Notes: generated by a model not told the origin, from the letters alone. A stretch of DNA of 64,000 bases from Streptomyces sp. NBC_01016 (GCF_026341035.1 NZ_JAPEOQ010000002.1:744001-808000), one strand, 5' to 3'; counted from the stretch's first letter, positions 16,508-25,057 are shown. Translations and numbers: made by a program.

Positions 16508-17611
16508 TTACGCCTCCTGGTCGGCCGGCTCCGCCGCACCCGCCCCCTCCGGCAGCTCCGCCGCACCCGCACCCTCCGGCAGCTCCGCCGCCAAGGCGGC
16601 CGCCGCCTGGACCAGCGGAAGCGCAAGAAGCGCCCCCGCGCCGCCGCCCACCCGGACGTCCTGGTCGAGGAGTACGTCCATGGCCATGCGGTCGAGCGCC
16701 TTCGCCTGGGCCGGTTCGCCGCTGGCGTGGGCGGCCAGCCACCAGTCGGGGGCGCGGAACGCGACGCGCTGGCCGACGAGCGCGCAGGCCGCGGAGACCA
16801 CGCCGTCCAGGAGCACGGGCGTACGCCGCACCGCGCACTGGAGCAGGAAGCCGGTCGCCGCCGCGAGGTCGGCGCCGCCCACCGTGGCGAGGAGCTGGAG
16901 CTGGTCGCCGAGGACGGGGCGGGCCCGGCGCAGCGCGTCACGGACCGCCGCGCACTTGCGCATCCAGGCGAGGTCGTCGATGGGGTCGCCGCCGCGGCCC
17001 GTCACCACGGACGCGTCCGTGCCGCACAGCGCGGCGATCAGCGTGGCCGCCGCCGTCGTGCCACCGACGCTGATGTCGCCGAGGACGACGAGGTCCGTAC
17101 CGGAGTCGGCCTCCTCGTCGGCGACCGCCATGCCCGCGCGGAACGCGGCCTCCGCCTCTTCGAGGGTGAGCGCGTCCTCGGTGTCGATGCACCCCGAGCC
17201 GCGCCGCACGCGCCGGTCGTCGACGGTCTTGGGCAGCTCGTCGGGCTCGCAGTCGAGGGAGACGTCGACGACGCGCACGCCGACGCCGAGCCGGCGCGCG
17301 AGCACCGCGCCCGCGGAGGCGCCCTCGACGACCTCCCGTACGAGGCCGGCCGCGCTGCCCGCGGGCCGCTTCGACACATCGAGTCCGGCCACGCCGTGGT
17401 CACCCGCGAAGAGGACCACGCGCGGCCGCGCGACCGGTCGTACGGGCACCGCGCCCTGGGCGGCGCTCAGCCACTCGCCCAGTTCGTCGAGGCGGCCGAG
17501 GGCGCCCGGCGGCACGGCGAAGCGGGCCCTGCGCTCCTCGGCGTCGCGGCGGGTGCCGCCGTCGGGGCGCTCGATCAGATCGGTGAAGTCGTCGAGGTTC
17601 AGCGAGCTCAT
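16508..17611 (-). CDS. cobT: Nicotinate-nucleotide-dimethylbenzimidazole phosphoribosyltransferase
   Basis: 367 aa from ATG 17611. It makes alpha-ribazole phosphate from dimethylbenzimidazole and nicotinate mononucleotide. Family features in order: PGALGRLDELGEWL, VVLFAGDHGVA, the GDISVGGTTAAA stretch (the actinobacterial form of GEMGIGNTT), GRGGDPIDDLAW, VGGADLAAATGFLL and DVRVGGGAGALLAL near the end. The last 25 residues contain a perfect tandem repeat, AELPEGAGA twice, encoded by a 27-bp duplication; this tail is probably disordered. The open frame extends to 17767, but ATG 17611 starts the conserved N-terminus. It is divergent from the methyltransferase gene at 17845. Confidence 0.93.
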   Translation of the reverse strand: MSSLNLDDFTDLIERPDGGTRRDAEERRARFAVPPGALGRLDELGEWLSAAQGAVPVRPVARPRVVLFAGDHGVAGLDVSKRPAGSAAGLVREVVEGASAGAVLARRLGVGVRVVDVSLDCEPDELPKTVDDRRVRRGSGCIDTEDALTLEEAEAAFRAGMAVADEEADSGTDLVVLGDISVGGTTAAATLIAALCGTDASVVTGRGGDPIDDLAWMRKCAAVRDALRRARPVLGDQLQLLATVGGADLAAATGFLLQCAVRRTPVLLDGVVSAACALVGQRVAFRAPDWWLAAHASGEPAQAKALDRMAMDVLLDQDVRVGGGAGALLALPLVQAAAALAAELPEGAGAAELPEGAGAAEPADQEA

Positions 17612-17844
17612 TCGCCGAACAGTACCGGCCGTCGCGAGGGTCTGGCCCCAGCTGCACCCTCCGTCACAGGACACCGATGGGTGCGTCCGTCCGGCGGACG
17701 CCGACGACGGGCGGTGAGTCGCCTCCGGGGTGTCATGAACTGCTCGGAGATGATCGGTTGCGTTCATGTTCGCGTCGAATTGTCATATCTCGCGCGCTCG
17801 TTGCGGCAACGCAGACCATGACTGCCATGACTGGAGGCCTCACC

Positions 17845-18918
17845 TTGACCGCCCCCGCCACCCCCCAGGCCGTCGCCGAGCGCCGCCCCGCCTACCTCAC
17901 CGAACTCGCCCAGGGCACCGAACGCTTCCACGAGCCACGCCGCCCCGACTGCCCCTGGTGCGGCAGCACCCGGCTGCGCACCCGCCTGCGCACCACCGAC
18001 CTCCTCCAGCACAAGCCCGGCAGCTTCACCCTCGTCCAGTGCGGTTCCTGCGCCCACTCGTTCCAGAACCCCCGCCTCACCTCCGAGGGCCTGGACTTCT
18101 ACTACCGGGACTTCTGCGAGGGCCGCTACGCCGACCAGGCCGAATGGATCTTCCGCGCGCGCACCTCAACGCATCGCGACCGGTCCCGCGCCCGCGCCCT
18201 CGCCGCGTTCATCGAACCGGAGAGCTGGCTCGACATCGGCACCGGCCAGGGCCACTTCCCCGCGGTGGCCCAAGAGGTCCTGCCGTACACGGCCTTCGAC
18301 GGCCTCGACAGCGGCGAAGGCGTCGAGGAGGGCCGCAGGGCGGGCCGCGTCGAGCGGGCCCACCAGGGCCTGTTCACCGATCTCGCCCCCGGCCTCGAGG
18401 GCGGCTACGACGCGCTGAGCATGTTCCATTACCTGGGCCGCTCCCGCGATCCGCGCGAGGAACTGAAGGCCGCGCACCGTGTGCTGCGCCCCGGCGGGCA
18501 TCTGATGATCGAGCTCCCCGACCCCGAGAGCCGCTTCGCGAAGCTGCTCGGGAAGTGGTGGATCTCGTACTTCCAGCCGCAGCACCTGCATCTGATCCCG
18601 CTCGCCAACCTCCGCGCCGAACTGCGCGCCCTCGGCTACACGGTCGTCGCCGTCGACCGCAGCGAGCCCCACGTCCCGCTGGATCTCGCGGCAGGACTCG
18701 CCCTGTTCGCGGGCCGGCACCTGCCCGACGCCGACGACCCGTGGCGCACCAAGGCCCCCGGCGGGGCCCAGCGCATCCTGCGCAAGGTCCTCATGTACGC
18801 CGTCGCACCCGCGTTCCTCGCCGCCTGCGCGGCCGACCGGGTCCTCGCGCCGCTGGCCCGCCGCACCCGCTTCTCCAACGCCTACCGGGTGATCGCGCGC
18901 CGCGACCCGGACGCGTAG
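17845..18918 (+). CDS. Zinc-ribbon class I SAM-dependent methyltransferase
   Basis: 357 aa from TTG 17845, chosen because GGAGG sits seven bases upstream; ATG 17818 and ATG 17827 are in frame but poorly placed. The N-terminus holds two Cys pairs, CPWCGS and VQCGSCAHSF, that form a zinc ribbon. The methyltransferase domain follows with SAM motif I WLDIGTGQGHF (near residue 130), DALSMFHYLGR and LRPGGHLMIELPDPES. This zinc-ribbon plus Methyltransf_11/23 layout occurs in enzymes for sugars and lipids, but the substrate is unknown. It is inserted between cobT and the cobU fusion and convergent with the latter; nothing shows that it acts on corrinoids. Confidence 0.85.
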   Translation: MTAPATPQAVAERRPAYLTELAQGTERFHEPRRPDCPWCGSTRLRTRLRTTDLLQHKPGSFTLVQCGSCAHSFQNPRLTSEGLDFYYRDFCEGRYADQAEWIFRARTSTHRDRSRARALAAFIEPESWLDIGTGQGHFPAVAQEVLPYTAFDGLDSGEGVEEGRRAGRVERAHQGLFTDLAPGLEGGYDALSMFHYLGRSRDPREELKAAHRVLRPGGHLMIELPDPESRFAKLLGKWWISYFQPQHLHLIPLANLRAELRALGYTVVAVDRSEPHVPLDLAAGLALFAGRHLPDADDPWRTKAPGGAQRILRKVLMYAVAPAFLAACAADRVLAPLARRTRFSNAYRVIARRDPDA

Positions 18919-18934
18919 GAGAAACGGGTCCGGG

Positions 18935-20140
18935 TCAGCCGCGCAGCGCGAGCGGCTGACCCGCGACGACGAGCAGCACGTGCTCGCACTCGGACGCGAA
19001 CGCCGCGTTCAGACGGCCGAGTTCGTCCCGGTAGCGGCGCCCCGACGCAGTCGCGGGCACGATCCCCGACCCCACCTCGTTCGAGACGGCGACGACGGTG
19101 CGCCGGGAGCGCCGCACCGCGTCGACCAGCTCGGCCACCCGCTCCCGCAGCGCCTTCTCGCCGCCGCCCGCCCACTCGGCGTCGTCCCAGGCCCCGACCT
19201 CGTCCATCGCGTACGTCAGCCACAGCGACAGACAGTCGACGAGCAGCGGAGCGGCATCCTCGGGATCGTCGAGCAGCGGCACGAGATCGCAAGTCTCGGC
19301 CGTCCGCCAGGACCCCGGGCGCCGCTCCCGGTGCGCGGCCACCCGCTGCGCCCACTCCGTGTCCCCGCCGCGCGTCCCGCCGGTCGCCACGTACAGCACA
19401 TCGGGGAACGCCTCCAGGCGCCGCTCCGCCTCCACCGACTTCCCGGAGCGCGCCCCGCCGAGCACCAGCGTCCTGCGCGGCACATCGGGCACGTCCTCGT
19501 ACGTGCCGACGTCCAGGGTCGTGCCGTCCGGCACGGCCCGCGCGCCCGCGGCCGCGAGCCGCCGCGCGAGCTCGGAGCCCGGGAAGACGTCGTGGTCCAG
19601 ATGGACGGCGAGGACATCGGTGGTCGGGCCGATCGCACCCGCTGAGCGCAGCCGGGCGAGCGCGTCGGGGCGGCCGACGACATCGGCGAGGACCATCTCG
19701 TACGGCGCCCGCGCCTCTTCGAAGCCCGCGGGCGCGGTGCCCGGCGGGAGATAGAGCAGCCGCTCGCCCTCGGGCCCCGTCACCTCGTAGCCGGTGCCCG
19801 GAGCGTCCAGGGCAAGCGCCCGCACCCGGTGCCCGGTGAGCAGCGCGAGCTCCCGGCCGTCCGGCACCCGGCCGGGCTGCGGGAGCCCCGCGGGCACCTC
19901 GACCGCGGGCCCGTCGTGCGGATGCGAGAGCAGCACCTGCCGTACGCCGCCGAGGCTGTGCCCCGAACGGGCCGCGGCGAACGCGGCCCCGGGCGTCAGG
20001 TCGAGCAGCAGCGTTCCGTCGATCAGGACCGCCGTCGCGGCACGGGCGTCGCGGCCGAGCGCGGTCGCGCAGGCGGCGCAAGGGCAGTCGGGGCGGGGCA
20101 GCCCGTCGGGGCCGCCGGTGCCGAGCAGTGTCAGTTCCAC
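18935..20140 (-). CDS. cobU: MBL-like domain fused to cobinamide kinase/guanylyltransferase (CobU)
   Basis: 401 aa from GTG 20140 (GGAGG eight bases upstream). Residues about 1-215 form a metallo-beta-lactamase/PhnP-like region: VELTLLGTGGPDGLPRPDCPC, CAACATALGRDAR, LIDGTLLLDL, SHPHDGPAVEV and AVHLDHDVFPG, with a reduced His/Asp set. Residues about 220-401 are CobU: P-loop GGARSGKS (near 227-234), YVATGGTRGGD, HRERRPGSWRTAE, LLVDCLSLWL and SNEVGSGIVP, which phosphorylates adenosylcobinamide and attaches GMP. The same fusion is normal in streptomycetes. It completes the cobS/cobT/cobU set of nucleotide-loop assembly in this window. Confidence 0.92.
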   Translation of the reverse strand: MELTLLGTGGPDGLPRPDCPCAACATALGRDARAATAVLIDGTLLLDLTPGAAFAAARSGHSLGGVRQVLLSHPHDGPAVEVPAGLPQPGRVPDGRELALLTGHRVRALALDAPGTGYEVTGPEGERLLYLPPGTAPAGFEEARAPYEMVLADVVGRPDALARLRSAGAIGPTTDVLAVHLDHDVFPGSELARRLAAAGARAVPDGTTLDVGTYEDVPDVPRRTLVLGGARSGKSVEAERRLEAFPDVLYVATGGTRGGDTEWAQRVAAHRERRPGSWRTAETCDLVPLLDDPEDAAPLLVDCLSLWLTYAMDEVGAWDDAEWAGGGEKALRERVAELVDAVRRSRRTVVAVSNEVGSGIVPATASGRRYRDELGRLNAAFASECEHVLLVVAGQPLALRG

Positions 20141-20225
20141 AGGAAGATCCTCCCGCGCCCCCTTGATCGACGCTCGCCCGGATAGGCTTCCGGGGACATC
20201 GGATATCCGTAACCGGGAGGCTGAC

Positions 20226-20465
20226 ATGGCGGCGTGGACGTGGCGGTTCGAGAAGTCCGACGGGACGGAGGTGGCTCCCGCGGTACAGCCCGAGGAGTTC
20301 ACCACGCAGGGGGACGCCGAGTCCTGGATCGGCGAGTACTGGAAGCAACTCGCGGACGGCGGCGCCGACCAGGTCACGCTCAGCGAGGACGACAAGGTCA
20401 TCTACGGCCCGATGAGCCTCCACGCGGAGGACACGTCGGCTACTGCGGCCCCTGCCGACGACTGA
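20226..20465 (+). CDS. Small conserved hypothetical protein (79 aa)
   Basis: ATG 20226 has GGAGG five bases upstream. The protein is acidic and soluble (MAAWTWRFEKSDGTEVAP ... PMSLHAEDTSATAAPADD), with no signal or membrane segment. It has the look of a small actinobacterial protein of unknown function, and codon use matches its neighbours. It is divergent from the cobU fusion (85-nt gap) and convergent with the methyltransferase at 20649. Confidence 0.82.
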   Translation: MAAWTWRFEKSDGTEVAPAVQPEEFTTQGDAESWIGEYWKQLADGGADQVTLSEDDKVIYGPMSLHAEDTSATAAPADD

Positions 20466-20467
20466 CC

Positions 20468-20592
20468 CTTCAAGCCCCGCCGGCGGCTGAGCTTTTCAAG
20501 CCCCGCCGGCGATTGAGGCGCGGGGTATGGGGCAGAGCCCCAAATCAAGCCCCTGCGGCGATTGAGCAGCGGGGTCCGGGGCGGAGCCCCGC
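20468..20592. repeat. Two tandem copies of the GC-hairpin repeat between convergent genes
   Basis: Copies at about 20487-20542 and 20546-20592 share CAAGCCCC(G/T)GC(C)GGCGATTGAG, GCGGGGT and GGGGC(G/A)GAGCCCC. An extra CAAGCCCCGCCGGCGGCTGA half-unit precedes them. Each can fold as a short GC hairpin. Confidence 0.8.
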
Positions 20593-20648
20593 GACCTCAA
20601 CCACATCCGCCGAACTGAGGTCGGCCGAGGCAGAACCCTCGGTCGACC

Positions 20649-21452
20649 TCAGCCACGCACCCCGCACAAATGCAGAAGCGCCGCCACCCGACGGTACGGG
20701 TCGGACCGACCGGCCTTCTCCTCCGCGGCGAGCAACGTCTGCAACTCCCCGTGCTCCGGCGCCCCCGCGCCATCCGCGGCCTGATCCGTGAAGACCCGCA
20801 CCCCGTACCACGCATGCAGCGGCGCCCCGATCCCGGCAAGCGTCTCCGTGAGCGCATCGAGCCGGTCGGCCCTGACATCGAGCCCGAGCCGGTTCGTGTA
20901 CTTCACCGACTCGAACGCGGCGAGGGCACCGATCCAGTCACCGGCGAGCCCCGGCCGCATCGCGAGCGCGTCCCCGTTGCGCACCACGAGCGAGAGCAGG
21001 CCGCCCGGCGCCAACATCCGGGCGAGGCCCGCGAGCAGCGCGTCGGGATCGTCGACGTACATCAGGACGCCGTGACAGAGCACGACGTCGAAACTGCCCG
21101 GCAGGAAGTGCACACCGGTGTCCATGCCGTTGCCCTGCACGAGGCGGACCCGGTCACGGACCCCCGCGGGCTCCGCGGCGAGCGCCCGGCCCGCCACGGC
21201 GACCATCTCCGGATCCTGCTCCACGCCGGTCACCTTGTGCCCGGCGCGGGCGAGGCGCAGGGCCTGCGTGCCCTGGCCCATCCCCACGTCGAGCACCCGC
21301 AGCCGCTGGCCGACGGGGAACCGCGCGGCCAGCTGCTCGTCGAGCTGCCTGGCCACGAGCTCCTGCCGCACGATGTTGCGAAGTCCGCCGAGCTTGTCCA
21401 GCCAGGAGTGCACAGCATCGCCGGCGAAAGCCTCTGTGCTGTCCGTGCTCAG
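20649..21452 (-). CDS. Class I SAM-dependent methyltransferase, probable CTG start
   Basis: 267 aa. SAM motif I LRVLDVGMGQGTQALRLA (residues about 52-69), acidic VTGVEQDPEMV, FDVVLCHGVLMYVDD and LAPGGLLSLVVRNGDALAMRPG are all clear; it resembles the SmtA/CmoM group. The best start is CTG 21452: it overlaps the TGA stop of the DUF3043 gene as CTGA and has GGAGAG six bases upstream, a coupled arrangement like the common ATGA overlap. The next GTG downstream, inside GDAVHSW, lacks an SD and would remove about 13 residues. Substrate unknown. Confidence 0.85.
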   Translation of the reverse strand: MSTDSTEAFAGDAVHSWLDKLGGLRNIVRQELVARQLDEQLAARFPVGQRLRVLDVGMGQGTQALRLARAGHKVTGVEQDPEMVAVAGRALAAEPAGVRDRVRLVQGNGMDTGVHFLPGSFDVVLCHGVLMYVDDPDALLAGLARMLAPGGLLSLVVRNGDALAMRPGLAGDWIGALAAFESVKYTNRLGLDVRADRLDALTETLAGIGAPLHAWYGVRVFTDQAADGAGAPEHGELQTLLAAEEKAGRSDPYRRVAALLHLCGVRG

Positions 21453-22045
21453 GGCCGCTCTCCGCGCTTGACCTGCGGCTTCGGCAGGCGCAGTCGCTTC
21501 ATCTGCAGCGTGCGCATCAGCGCGTACGCGACGGCGCCCTTGCGGCGCTCGTTCGGGAACTTCTGCGCGAGGATCTTCTTCAGGCGGAAACCGGTCACGG
21601 CCGAGTCGACGACGATCGCGACGATCACGAACAGCCACAGCAGCAGCGCGATGTTCTGCAGCGAACCGACGCGGATCATGCTCAGGACGAGGATGACCAC
21701 CGCCATCGGCAGGAAGTACTCGGCGATCGCGAAGCGCGAGTCGACGAAGTCGCGCGCGAACTTGCGCACCGGGCCCTTGTCACGGGCCGGCAGGTAACGC
21801 TCGTCGCCGTTGGCCAGCGCCTCGCGCTGGCGCTGCATCGCGGTGCGGCGCTCGTCGCGCGAGCGGGTGCGGGCCTCCTTCGGCGACATCTTGGTGTTGG
21901 CCACGCTGCGGCGCTGCGTCTGGGCCGCGCTGCGCTTCGGCGTGGGGCGGCCCTTGGGCGCCTGGGGGTCTCTGGGCTGCTGGGACTGGGTCACCTTGGC
22001 CTGCGCGGCCTGGGCCTTGTCGTCCTTGGATCGGCTACGGAACAC
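21449..22045 (-). CDS. DUF3043 domain-containing membrane protein
   Basis: 198 aa from GTG 22045. The first 90 residues are highly charged and rich in Lys, Arg and Gln (MFRSRSKDDKAQAAQAK, RRSVANTKMSPKEARTRSRDERR). Two membrane helices follow (FAIAEYFLPMAVVILVLSMI and IALLLWLFVIVAIVVDSAV), then a basic tail (KKILAQKFPNERRKGAVAYA). This is the full DUF3043 layout known only in actinobacteria; its function is unknown. It is translationally coupled to the downstream methyltransferase and divergent from pspA, so the 250 nt between 22046 and 22297 carry both promoters. Confidence 0.88.
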   Translation of the reverse strand: MFRSRSKDDKAQAAQAKVTQSQQPRDPQAPKGRPTPKRSAAQTQRRSVANTKMSPKEARTRSRDERRTAMQRQREALANGDERYLPARDKGPVRKFARDFVDSRFAIAEYFLPMAVVILVLSMIRVGSLQNIALLLWLFVIVAIVVDSAVTGFRLKKILAQKFPNERRKGAVAYALMRTLQMKRLRLPKPQVKRGERP

Positions 22046-22297
22046 AATCGCCAGGGTACGTGGTGGTCATGCATCGACCACAGGGCAGTGGGGAACGATC
22101 CGGCAACGTCCCGCGTCCTGTCGTCAGGGGTCATCTACTCCTTGCGCCGGAGCGGGGCCGGAAGCAGTCGTCCTCGGGGATGAGCGCATCCGTACCTGAA
22201 CAGTGCGGTAATAGAGGCAGGACCCGTACTGTGGTTTCTGTCGCAGTGCTGGAGCTGGACCAACGCTGGATCTGTCAGAAGGGGGCGCGCGAAGCCC

Positions 22298-23098
22298 ATG
22301 AGCGGTGTCATGAAGCGTATGGGGATGATCTTCCGCGCGAAGGCGAACAAGGCCCTTGATCGGGCCGAGGACCCGCGCGAGACCCTCGATTACTCGTACC
22401 AGAAGCAGCTTGAGCTGCTCCAGAAGGTACGCAGGGGGGTCGCGGACGTGGCGACGTCCCGCAAGCGCCTGGAACTGCAGCTCGGTCAGCTCCAGTCCCA
22501 GTCGTCCAAGCTCGAGGACCAGGGCCGCAAGGCGCTCGCGCTCGGCCGGGAGGATCTGGCCCGTGAGGCCCTGTCCCGCCGTGCCGCGCTCCAGCAGCAG
22601 GTCACGGACCTGGAGACGCAGCACCAGACGTTGCAGGGCGAGGAGGAGAAGCTCACTCTCGCGGCGCAGCGGCTGCAGGCGAAGGTCGACGCCTTCCGTA
22701 CGAAGAAGGAGACGATCAAGGCCACGTACACCGCGGCGCAGGCGCAGACCCGGATCGGGGAGGCGTTCTCCGGCATCTCCGAGGAGATGGGCGACGTCGG
22801 CATGGCGATCCAGCGTGCCGAGGACAAGACGGCCCAGCTGCAGGCGCGGGCCGGCGCCATCGACGAACTGCTCGCCTCCGGCGCGCTCGACGACTCGTCC
22901 GGTCTCGCCAAGGACGACATCCAGAGCGAGCTGGACCGGCTCTCCGGTGGTACGGATGTAGAGCTGGAGCTGCAGCGCATGAAGGCGGAGCTGTCCGGTG
23001 GCTCGTCCTCGTCGCAGCAGGCGCTCGAGGGCGGACAGGAGCAGGCTCAGCCTTCGCAAGCGCAGCCCCAGGACACCCCGCGCTTCGACAAGCAGTAG
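22298..23098 (+). CDS. pspA: PspA/IM30 (ESCRT-III family) envelope-stress protein
   Basis: 266 aa. It is almost entirely alpha-helical coiled coil after the conserved N-terminus MKRMGMIFRAKANKALDRAE (amphipathic membrane-binding helix), with DPRETLDYSYQKQLELLQKV typical of PspA. The C-terminal tail (SGGSSSSQQALEGGQEQAQ) is disordered. PspA oligomerises on damaged inner membranes and preserves the proton gradient. ATG 22298 is used; ATG 22310 is an internal alternative. It is followed 52 nt later by the PspAA-type gene, the usual actinobacterial pair; no pspB/pspC homologue is present. Confidence 0.93.
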   Translation: MSGVMKRMGMIFRAKANKALDRAEDPRETLDYSYQKQLELLQKVRRGVADVATSRKRLELQLGQLQSQSSKLEDQGRKALALGREDLAREALSRRAALQQQVTDLETQHQTLQGEEEKLTLAAQRLQAKVDAFRTKKETIKATYTAAQAQTRIGEAFSGISEEMGDVGMAIQRAEDKTAQLQARAGAIDELLASGALDDSSGLAKDDIQSELDRLSGGTDVELELQRMKAELSGGSSSSQQALEGGQEQAQPSQAQPQDTPRFDKQ

Positions 23099-23150
23099 TG
23101 CCTGTACTGCCTGTAGAGCGGTAGAGCTGTAGTGCCTTGAGGAGGCCGAC

Positions 23151-23429
23151 ATGATCGTCCGGATCATGGGGGAGGGCCAGGTGGAGTTGGCGGACGACCA
23201 CTTCACCGAACTCAACAAGCTCGACGACGAACTCCTCGCGGAGATGGAGAGCGGTGACGAGGCGGGCTTCCGCCGTACGCTCGCCGCTCTCCTGGACGCG
23301 GTCCGCCGCTTGGGCGCTCCGCTGCCGGACGACGCCCTGGAGCCGTCGGAGCTGATCCTGCCGGCGGCGGACGCCACGTTGGCGGAGGTCCGCGACATGC
23401 TCAGCGACGACGGCCTGATCCCGGGGTAG
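23151..23429 (+). CDS. pspAA: PspA-associated protein PspAA
   Basis: 92 aa. MIVRIMGEGQVELADDHFTELNKLDDELL and the C-terminal LAEVRDMLSDDGLIPG are the conserved PspAA-domain ends; there is no membrane segment. ATG 23151 has GAGGAGG eight bases upstream. PspAA proteins accompany PspA in actinobacteria and are thought to tune its assembly. Co-transcription with pspA is likely given the 52-nt gap and shared strand. Confidence 0.88.
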   Translation: MIVRIMGEGQVELADDHFTELNKLDDELLAEMESGDEAGFRRTLAALLDAVRRLGAPLPDDALEPSELILPAADATLAEVRDMLSDDGLIPG

Positions 23430-23729
23430 TTACGACGCCGCGGGAGCCTGCGGCGCCGCGGAGCGCCGGAACCTCACGGGTCCGGTGTGCCTCATCGGAA
23501 CCTCACTGGCCCCGGTTCGCCTCGCCGCCCCTTGGCGCGGGGTCCCTCGCTCATGGCCTGGACGTTCCGCCGTCGGCTTGGCGGCCACCGACGCTGCGGC
23601 CCCTACGCTGCGGGCCCCTCGCCGATGGCGCTGCGATTTCCTTCACCCGTTTTCCGGCCCGTTTCCCCGTCAATCTCCCACCCACCCGCCCCCTCCGGCT
23701 GCCCGCGGCCCGGCCCGGCTTTCCGCCTG

Positions 23730-23979
23730 TGAGGGCGAGGCGCGGGCACCACTTCGGCCGCCCGCCGCCCGTGCCCGGATCCCCACCCGTGACGCCACCC
23801 GTGACGGCCAGGCTCGGGCGCCAGTTCGGTTGCTCGGCCGCCCGGCCCGGCCCCCTCCCGTGAGAACGAGGCGCGGGCGGGGCTTCGGCCGCTCGCTGCC
23901 CGGCCAGGTTTCCCTCCCGTGAGGGCGAGCCGCGGGCGCCGCTTCGGCCGCTCTGCCGCCGGGCACGACCTTCCTGCCG
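23730..23979. repeat. Tandem array, four units of about 59 bp
   Basis: Units start at 23730, 23802, 23861 and 23920 with GTGAG(G/A)(G/A)CGAG(G/C)CGCGGGCG and continue with CTTCGGCCGCTCGC(T/C)GCC. The last two periods are exactly 59 bases; the first unit carries an extra 13 bases. A 59-bp period is not a multiple of three, which argues against coding. Confidence 0.8.
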
Positions 23980-24189
23980 AGGCGGTGAGGCCTGCCCCGA
24001 CTTGGGTAATCCGCCGGCTTGGGCGGCAGGGTGGGCGAGCCGGCTCACGGTGCCGCGTGCCCGATACGGCAGGCGCCCGCCCCTGGGACCGGAGGGTGGG
24101 CTGTGGGCGGGTAATCGGCGCGGCGGACAAGGACCGTCACGGCGCACTGCACACCGAAGCCATCACCCCGTTGGCGCCGCAACGAAACC

Positions 24190-24953
24190 GACCGGCGAGC
24201 CCCAACGCCCCGGCTCAGCGCAGCACTTGCGGCAGGCGCCGGCCACGGCGTACGCAGGGATCCGGGGCCGGAGCCCCCGGAGGGGGCGGGTGGGTGGGAG
24301 ATGAGCGAGGGCGCCGCGGGGGCAGGACAAGGCCGACGTACCCGTGGGGTTCGCGCCGGGTGGCCGCCGAACGTCGACGCCGCGTGGCCAGGGCTGCGTC
24401 GAGCACGGCGACGTTCGGCGCGGCGATGGTCTGAGGCCTGGCCTCGGTCGAGGCGCCACCCCGGTGCCGCGTAAGGCTGACTGGGGCCGTCGGCCCGGTG
24501 CGGGGCAGGTCGCACGGTGCCGGGGTGGCAGGGTCGGGGCGTACCCGTGGGGTTCGCGCCGGGTGGTGGCCGAACCCCGGCGTCGCGTGATCAGGGTGGC
24601 TGCGTCGAGCTCGGTGACGTTCGGTGTGGCGATGGCCTGAGAGCGACCGGCGAGCCCCAACGCCCCGGCTCAGCGCAGCACTTGCGGTAGGCGCCGGCCG
24701 CGATGTACCCGGGGATCCGGTGGGCCGAAGCCCCTGGGAGATGGGCGAGGGCGCCGCGGGGGCAGGGTCGGGGCGTGCCTGTGGGGTTCGCGCCGGGTGG
24801 TGCCGACCCCCGATGCCGCGTGATCAGGGCGGCCGCCCCGAGCCCGGCGACGTTCGGCGTGGCGATGGCCTGAGGCCTGGCCCCGGTCGAGGCGCCACCC
24901 CGGTGTCGCGCAAGGCTGACCGCGGCCACCGGACCGGTGCGGGCAGGTCGCAC
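24190..24953. repeat. Mosaic of long repeats in order X-Y-Z-Y-X-Y-Z
   Basis: Block X (starts CCGGCGAGCCCCAACGCCCC) is at about 24190-24332 and 24650-24772. Block Y (starts near CCCGTGGGGTTCGCGCCGGG) is at about 24336-24434, 24539-24640 and 24774-24872. Block Z (GTCGAGGCGCCACCCCGGTG core, ending GGCAGGTCGCAC) is at about 24435-24515 and 24873-24953. The result is two direct XYZ repeats of roughly 310-325 bp plus one extra Y. Copies differ by scattered substitutions and small indels. Confidence 0.8.
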
Positions 24954-25057
24954 GGCCCCGCGCAGCGATCGCGGGAGGCGTCGACCCCGGCACGGCTCAG
25001 GCCCCCCGGCTGCCGCACCCCCGACACCCGGTTCCGCCGGCAGGCGAGCGCGCTACC

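Larger units (their letters stand above)
23430..25057. other. 1.6-kb region without a supportable gene, filled with repeats
   Basis: No frame here combines a start, an SD and family-like sequence; the open frames present change phase between copies of the same repeat. It contains a 29-bp duplication (23468-23495 and 23497-23523), a tandem array with a 59-bp period, an inverted copy of the 48-bp hairpin repeat (about 24001-24042), two copies of the CACCCGCCCCCTCCGG family (about 23680 and 24285) and a seven-block mosaic of long repeats. The promoter of the histidine kinase gene must lie at its right end. Confidence 0.75.

Noticed and set aside
17612..17844. Cobalamin riboswitch for cobT/cobS or the cobU fusion
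   Set aside because: No B12-box-like sequence or conserved core is seen upstream of cobT, cobS or cobU.
24163..24660. Open frames of 100-165 codons in the 23.4-25.0 kb repeat region
   Set aside because: They lack an SD, change frame between repeat copies and show only Arg/Pro/Ala-rich composition.
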